DNA of 7,752 bases, from NCBI GenBank assembly GCA_009702205.1, contig WLIM01000048.1:1-7752 (forward strand), written 5' to 3'. The notes beneath the pieces were generated by a model. The model ran no database searches. It was not told where the DNA came from and worked only from the letters and a program-made list of their open reading frames with translations. Positions 5,688 to 7,752 of the stretch are shown piece by piece. Source of the DNA: Actinomycetota bacterium. Lineage in GTDB: Bacteria; Actinomycetota; Actinomycetes; Nanopelagicales; Nanopelagicaceae. The translations under genes were made by a program, and so were the position numbers. Within the stretch, counting starts at the first letter, position 1. Each line of letters begins with the position of its first letter.

Positions 5688-7013
5688 TTAACAGTTCTGC
5701 AAAAATTCGTTCAGTACTTTAACTCCGAATTTCAATCCATCAACCGGAATTCTTTCATCTACTCCGTGAAAGAGTGCGAAGAAGTCTAATTCTGGTGGCA
5801 ATTTGACCGGGCTAAATCCATAACCAACTATTCCCAAATCCGAGAGTGCCTTGTTGTCGGTTCCGCCGCTCATTAAATATGGAACTGGGATTCCCTCAAC
5901 ATCATATTTAGCAATTGCCGCTTTCATGGCTTCGACCAAAGGTCCTTCAAACTCAACCTCAAGCGCCTTATCTCGCACTAAAACTTCGATTTCAATATCT
6001 TCGCCAGCTAACTTCTTAACTGTATTGAGCAAGTCCTCCTCGAAGCCTGGAAGAAACCTGCCATCAACAACTGCAGTAGCGGTTTGTGGGATTACGTTCG
6101 CTTTGTAACCGGCATCAAGCATTGTTGGATTAGAAGTATTTTGAATCGTGGCGCCCATCATTCGAGCTGCTCCCCCGATATGTTTTAGAAGCGGGCGAAC
6201 ATTATTTGGATCATATTTTTCACCAACTAATTCTGCGATTTTGGACCAAAATTTTGCACCAGTTTTTGTTTCAACCTGCGGCCACTCATGTGAACCAATT
6301 CTAGAAATAGCTGCACTCAATTTAGTGATAGCGTTCTTGGGATTGATAAATGAACCATGTCCGGCGTCGCCAGTGGCCTTAAGTTGTAACCAATTGATAC
6401 CTTTTTGCGCACCTTCGATGAAATAGAGGCGATGTCCACCTGTTATCGTTACAGAGAAACCACCAACCTCTGAAATTGCTTCGGTGTAGCCCTTAAAAAT
6501 TTCTGGCCGGTTAGCAACCAAATATCTTGAACCGTATTCACTTCCAGCTTCTTCATCTGCGAAGAAGACCAATAATATGTTTCGAGGTGGAATGTAGTTC
6601 GCACGTTTCCAGGCACGAACAGTCGCAATAATCATTGCATCCATATCTTTCATATCCACCGCGCCGCGACCCCAGATATATCCATCTTTGATTTCTCCGC
6701 CGAAAGGATCAACTGACCAATCCGCTGCATTTACAGGAACAACATCCAAATGCCCGTGAACGACTAAACCTGGCCTGCTTTGATCAGAACCAACAATCTT
6801 GGCGACTACGTTGACTCTATTCTCACCCGTGACAATCAACTCTGATTCAATTCCAACTTCAGCTAGTTTCGCTGCCACATAATCGGCGATTGCTCTTTCG
6901 TCTCCTTTACCTTCTCCATGATTCACGCTGGGAATACGAATCATTTCCTGGCAGATGGAAATACATTCCGCCTCTAAGAGAGTTAGGTCTATCGGTAGGG
7001 TTTCTATGCTCAC
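5688..7013 (-). CDS. M20 family metallopeptidase (dipeptidase / ArgE-DapE-like)
   Basis: A predicted di-zinc amidohydrolase of the M20/M25/M40 group, cleaving dipeptides or N-acyl amino acids in the cytosol; exact substrate not determinable. Counting from the GTG at 7013 it is 441 residues, normal for the M20 dipeptidase subgroup. The zinc ligands are visible in order: His88 with Asp90 in VVHGHLDVVP, Asp120 in WGRGAVDMKD, catalytic Glu154 and ligand Glu155 in FADEEAGSEYG, and His416 in ALFHGVDERI. The dimerisation domain is marked by KATGDAGHGSFINP. MSGGTDNKAL is also typical. A GTG at 7088 would add 25 residues, but that segment overlaps the probable tRNA promoter and looks unlike a family N-terminus, so I prefer 7013. 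Upstream of 7013, CAAGAT ends 6 bases away (weak -10) and AGGA ends only 2 bases away. I recall Mycobacterium tuberculosis having an M20 peptidase (Rv2141c) near its mshC-trio region, so the neighbourhood may be ancestral. Confidence 0.93.
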   Translation of the reverse strand: MSIETLPIDLTLLEAECISICQEMIRIPSVNHGEGKGDERAIADYVAAKLAEVGIESELIVTGENRVNVVAKIVGSDQSRPGLVVHGHLDVVPVNAADWSVDPFGGEIKDGYIWGRGAVDMKDMDAMIIATVRAWKRANYIPPRNILLVFFADEEAGSEYGSRYLVANRPEIFKGYTEAISEVGGFSVTITGGHRLYFIEGAQKGINWLQLKATGDAGHGSFINPKNAITKLSAAISRIGSHEWPQVETKTGAKFWSKIAELVGEKYDPNNVRPLLKHIGGAARMMGATIQNTSNPTMLDAGYKANVIPQTATAVVDGRFLPGFEEDLLNTVKKLAGEDIEIEVLVRDKALEVEFEGPLVEAMKAAIAKYDVEGIPVPYLMSGGTDNKALSDLGIVGYGFSPVKLPPELDFFALFHGVDERIPVDGLKFGVKVLNEFLQNC

Positions 7014-7031
7014 TGTCCTATCTTGCCTCAA

Positions 7032-7061
7032 TTGGGACGAAGCTCGTGCGATTGGTATCGT
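7032..7061 (+). promoter_or_regulatory. Probable promoter of tRNA-Leu
   Basis: TTGGGA at 7032-7037 and TATCGT at 7056-7061 each match the sigma-70-type consensus at four of six positions, with an 18-base spacer. The predicted transcription start is near 7068, leaving a leader of about 20 bases before the mature tRNA at 7091. The site lies just upstream of the M20 gene start on the opposite strand, so the two genes share a 77-bp divergent region. Confidence 0.4.
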
Positions 7062-7090
7062 TGCGCCAGTATTTCCAAAGCTTTTCACTG

Positions 7091-7174
7091 GTCCGGGTGG
7101 CGGAATTGGCAGACGCGCTAGCTTGAGGTGTTAGTTCCCGCAAGGGATTAGGGGTTCAAGTCCCCTCTCGGACA
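7091..7174 (+). tRNA. tRNA-Leu, anticodon GAG
   Basis: A class II tRNA of 84 bases folds completely. The acceptor GTCCGGG (7091-7097) pairs with CTCGGAC (7167-7173) with one G-U, discriminator A at 7174. The D stem is GCG/CGC (7100-7102 and 7114-7116). The anticodon stem is CTAGC (7118-7122) with GTTAG (7130-7134), loop TTGAGGT and anticodon GAG at 7125-7127, reading CUC and CUU. The long variable arm has a TCCC/GGGA stem with a GCAA loop. The T stem AGGGG/CCCCT (7150-7154, 7162-7166) encloses TTCAAGT. The 3' CCA is not encoded; the genome reads ACAA after the acceptor stem, so a nucleotidyltransferase must add it. Confidence 0.97.
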
Positions 7175-7177
7175 CAA

Positions 7178-7188
7178 TTCTTTAAGAA
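7178..7188. repeat. Short perfect palindrome between tRNA-Leu and the dehydrogenase
   Basis: TTCTT-T-AAGAA is an 11-base dyad beginning four bases after the tRNA. The arms are too AT-rich and the loop too small for a convincing terminator hairpin, and no T-tract follows. It could be an operator half-site pair or chance. I see no clear -10/-35 pair for the dehydrogenase here, so read-through from the tRNA promoter is possible. Confidence 0.25.
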
Positions 7189-7215
7189 CTACGGAAATCT
7201 TCACAACTACAAAAT

Positions 7216-7220
7216 AGGAG
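7216..7220 (+). promoter_or_regulatory. Ribosome binding site of the alcohol dehydrogenase
   Basis: AGGAG lies 4 bases before the ATG at 7225 and is a near-ideal anti-16S match. It fixes the start and shows that this transcript has a 5' leader, unlike several other genes here. Confidence 0.75.
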
Positions 7221-7224
7221 AAAC

Positions 7225-7752
7225 ATGCAAGCAAAGGGATATGCAGTTCTAGAAGCATCAAAGCCACTAGTTCCATTCAATTTCGAAAGACGCGAATTAC
7301 GGCCTAATGATGTTGCACTAGAGATTCTCTATGCTGGAATTTGTCACTCTGATATCCACCAAGCTCGCGAAGAGTGGGGCCCAGCAATATTCCCCATGGT
7401 CCCAGGCCATGAAATTGCAGGAGTTGTGACAGCAATTGGTACTTCAGTAACTAAATTCAAAGTTGGAGATCGAATCGGCGTTGGAGTTTTCATCGACTCT
7501 TGTCGCAAATGTTCATCTTGTAAAGCTGGCTTAGAACAATATTGCTTAGAAGGTATGACCGGAACTTATAACGGCTATGAAAGAGACGGAAAGACAGTTG
7601 CCCAAGGTGGTTACAGCAATCTATTCGTTGTCGATCAAGATTACGCAGTAACAGTGCCAGCCAATCTTGACATGTCTGGAGTAGCGCCACTTCTATGCGC
7701 AGGAATAACGCTCTACTCCCCACTGAAAAATTGGGGCGCTGGCAAGGGGAAG
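7225..7752 (+). CDS. Zinc-dependent alcohol dehydrogenase, N-terminal part (cut by right window edge)
   Basis: The first 176 codons of a medium-chain, zinc-containing NAD(P)-dependent alcohol/aldehyde oxidoreductase, most like the cinnamyl-alcohol-dehydrogenase / YahK-type subgroup, usually about 350 residues. Catalytic zinc ligands are Cys40 in YAGICHSDIH, His62 with Glu63 in MVPGHEIAG, and Cys158 in PLLCAGITLYSPL. The structural-zinc cysteines are complete: Cys93, Cys96, Cys99 and Cys107. The window ends at the start of the Rossmann domain (WGAGKGK), before the GxGGxG nucleotide-binding loop, so cofactor preference cannot be read. It starts 50 bases after tRNA-Leu and has a strong AGGAG site. 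Such enzymes generally reduce a range of aldehydes to alcohols in the cytosol. The family call is secure; the substrate is not. Confidence 0.94.
   Translation, partial: MQAKGYAVLEASKPLVPFNFERRELRPNDVALEILYAGICHSDIHQAREEWGPAIFPMVPGHEIAGVVTAIGTSVTKFKVGDRIGVGVFIDSCRKCSSCKAGLEQYCLEGMTGTYNGYERDGKTVAQGGYSNLFVVDQDYAVTVPANLDMSGVAPLLCAGITLYSPLKNWGAGKGK

Noticed and set aside
7014..7088. A 25-residue N-terminal extension of the M20 peptidase from GTG 7088
   Set aside because: The segment coincides with the likely tRNA promoter, ends 2 bases before the tRNA and does not resemble an M20 N-terminus; the GTG at 7013 gives the usual length.
7178..7200. Rho-independent terminator after tRNA-Leu
   Set aside because: The palindrome is only 5 bp per arm, AT-rich, with a one-base loop and no following T-run.
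7490..7723. Minus-strand open frame of 77 codons inside the alcohol dehydrogenase
   Set aside because: It is antisense to a gene with complete zinc-binding motifs and has no supporting signal.

Overview
The window reads as chromosomal DNA from a low-GC actinobacterium. The actinobacterial evidence is mshC (mycothiol synthesis, restricted to that phylum), next to a three-gene set largely confined to Actinobacteria: a SCO1664/TIGR03843-type kinase-like protein, a DUF3090 protein and an MSMEG_4193-type histidine phosphatase. Base composition is visibly well below the usual actinobacterial range and spacing is very tight. Both fit a streamlined freshwater lineage such as the Nanopelagicales (acI; Planktophila-like). 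That placement is inference, not proof.

Layout: (1) 4687 down to 1, minus strand: a compact run of five genes in the order histidine phosphatase, DUF3090, SCO1664-family kinase-like, mshC, metH. Gaps are -4, -17, +33 and +16 bases, and metH runs off the left edge. (2) A 49-bp divergent promoter region, 4688-4736. (3) 4737-5687, plus: an aldo/keto reductase. (4) 5687|5688: this gene meets a minus-strand M20 metallopeptidase (5688-7013) with the two stop codons exactly abutting. (5) 7014-7090: 5' region of the peptidase, also holding a likely promoter for a plus-strand tRNA-Leu(GAG) at 7091-7174. (6) From 7225, plus: the first 176 codons of a zinc-dependent alcohol dehydrogenase, cut by the right edge. 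No intergenic stretch exceeds about 80 bases. I see no mobile element, CRISPR array or other sign of recent transfer.

How the genes fit together: mshC joins cysteine to GlcN-Ins, and metH makes methionine from homocysteine, so the distal half of the operon is thiol/sulfur metabolism. The proximal half pairs a phosphatase with a PI-kinase/HipA-like protein and a small protein ending in a possible zinc-binding Cys/His cluster. The trio has no established joint function that I know of. It is the best candidate here for an undescribed system, possibly acting on a phosphorylated inositol compound of the mycothiol pathway. A second theme is start signals: several genes have a TANNNT hexamer 6-7 bases before the start codon and no convincing ribosome binding site, as expected for leaderless transcripts.
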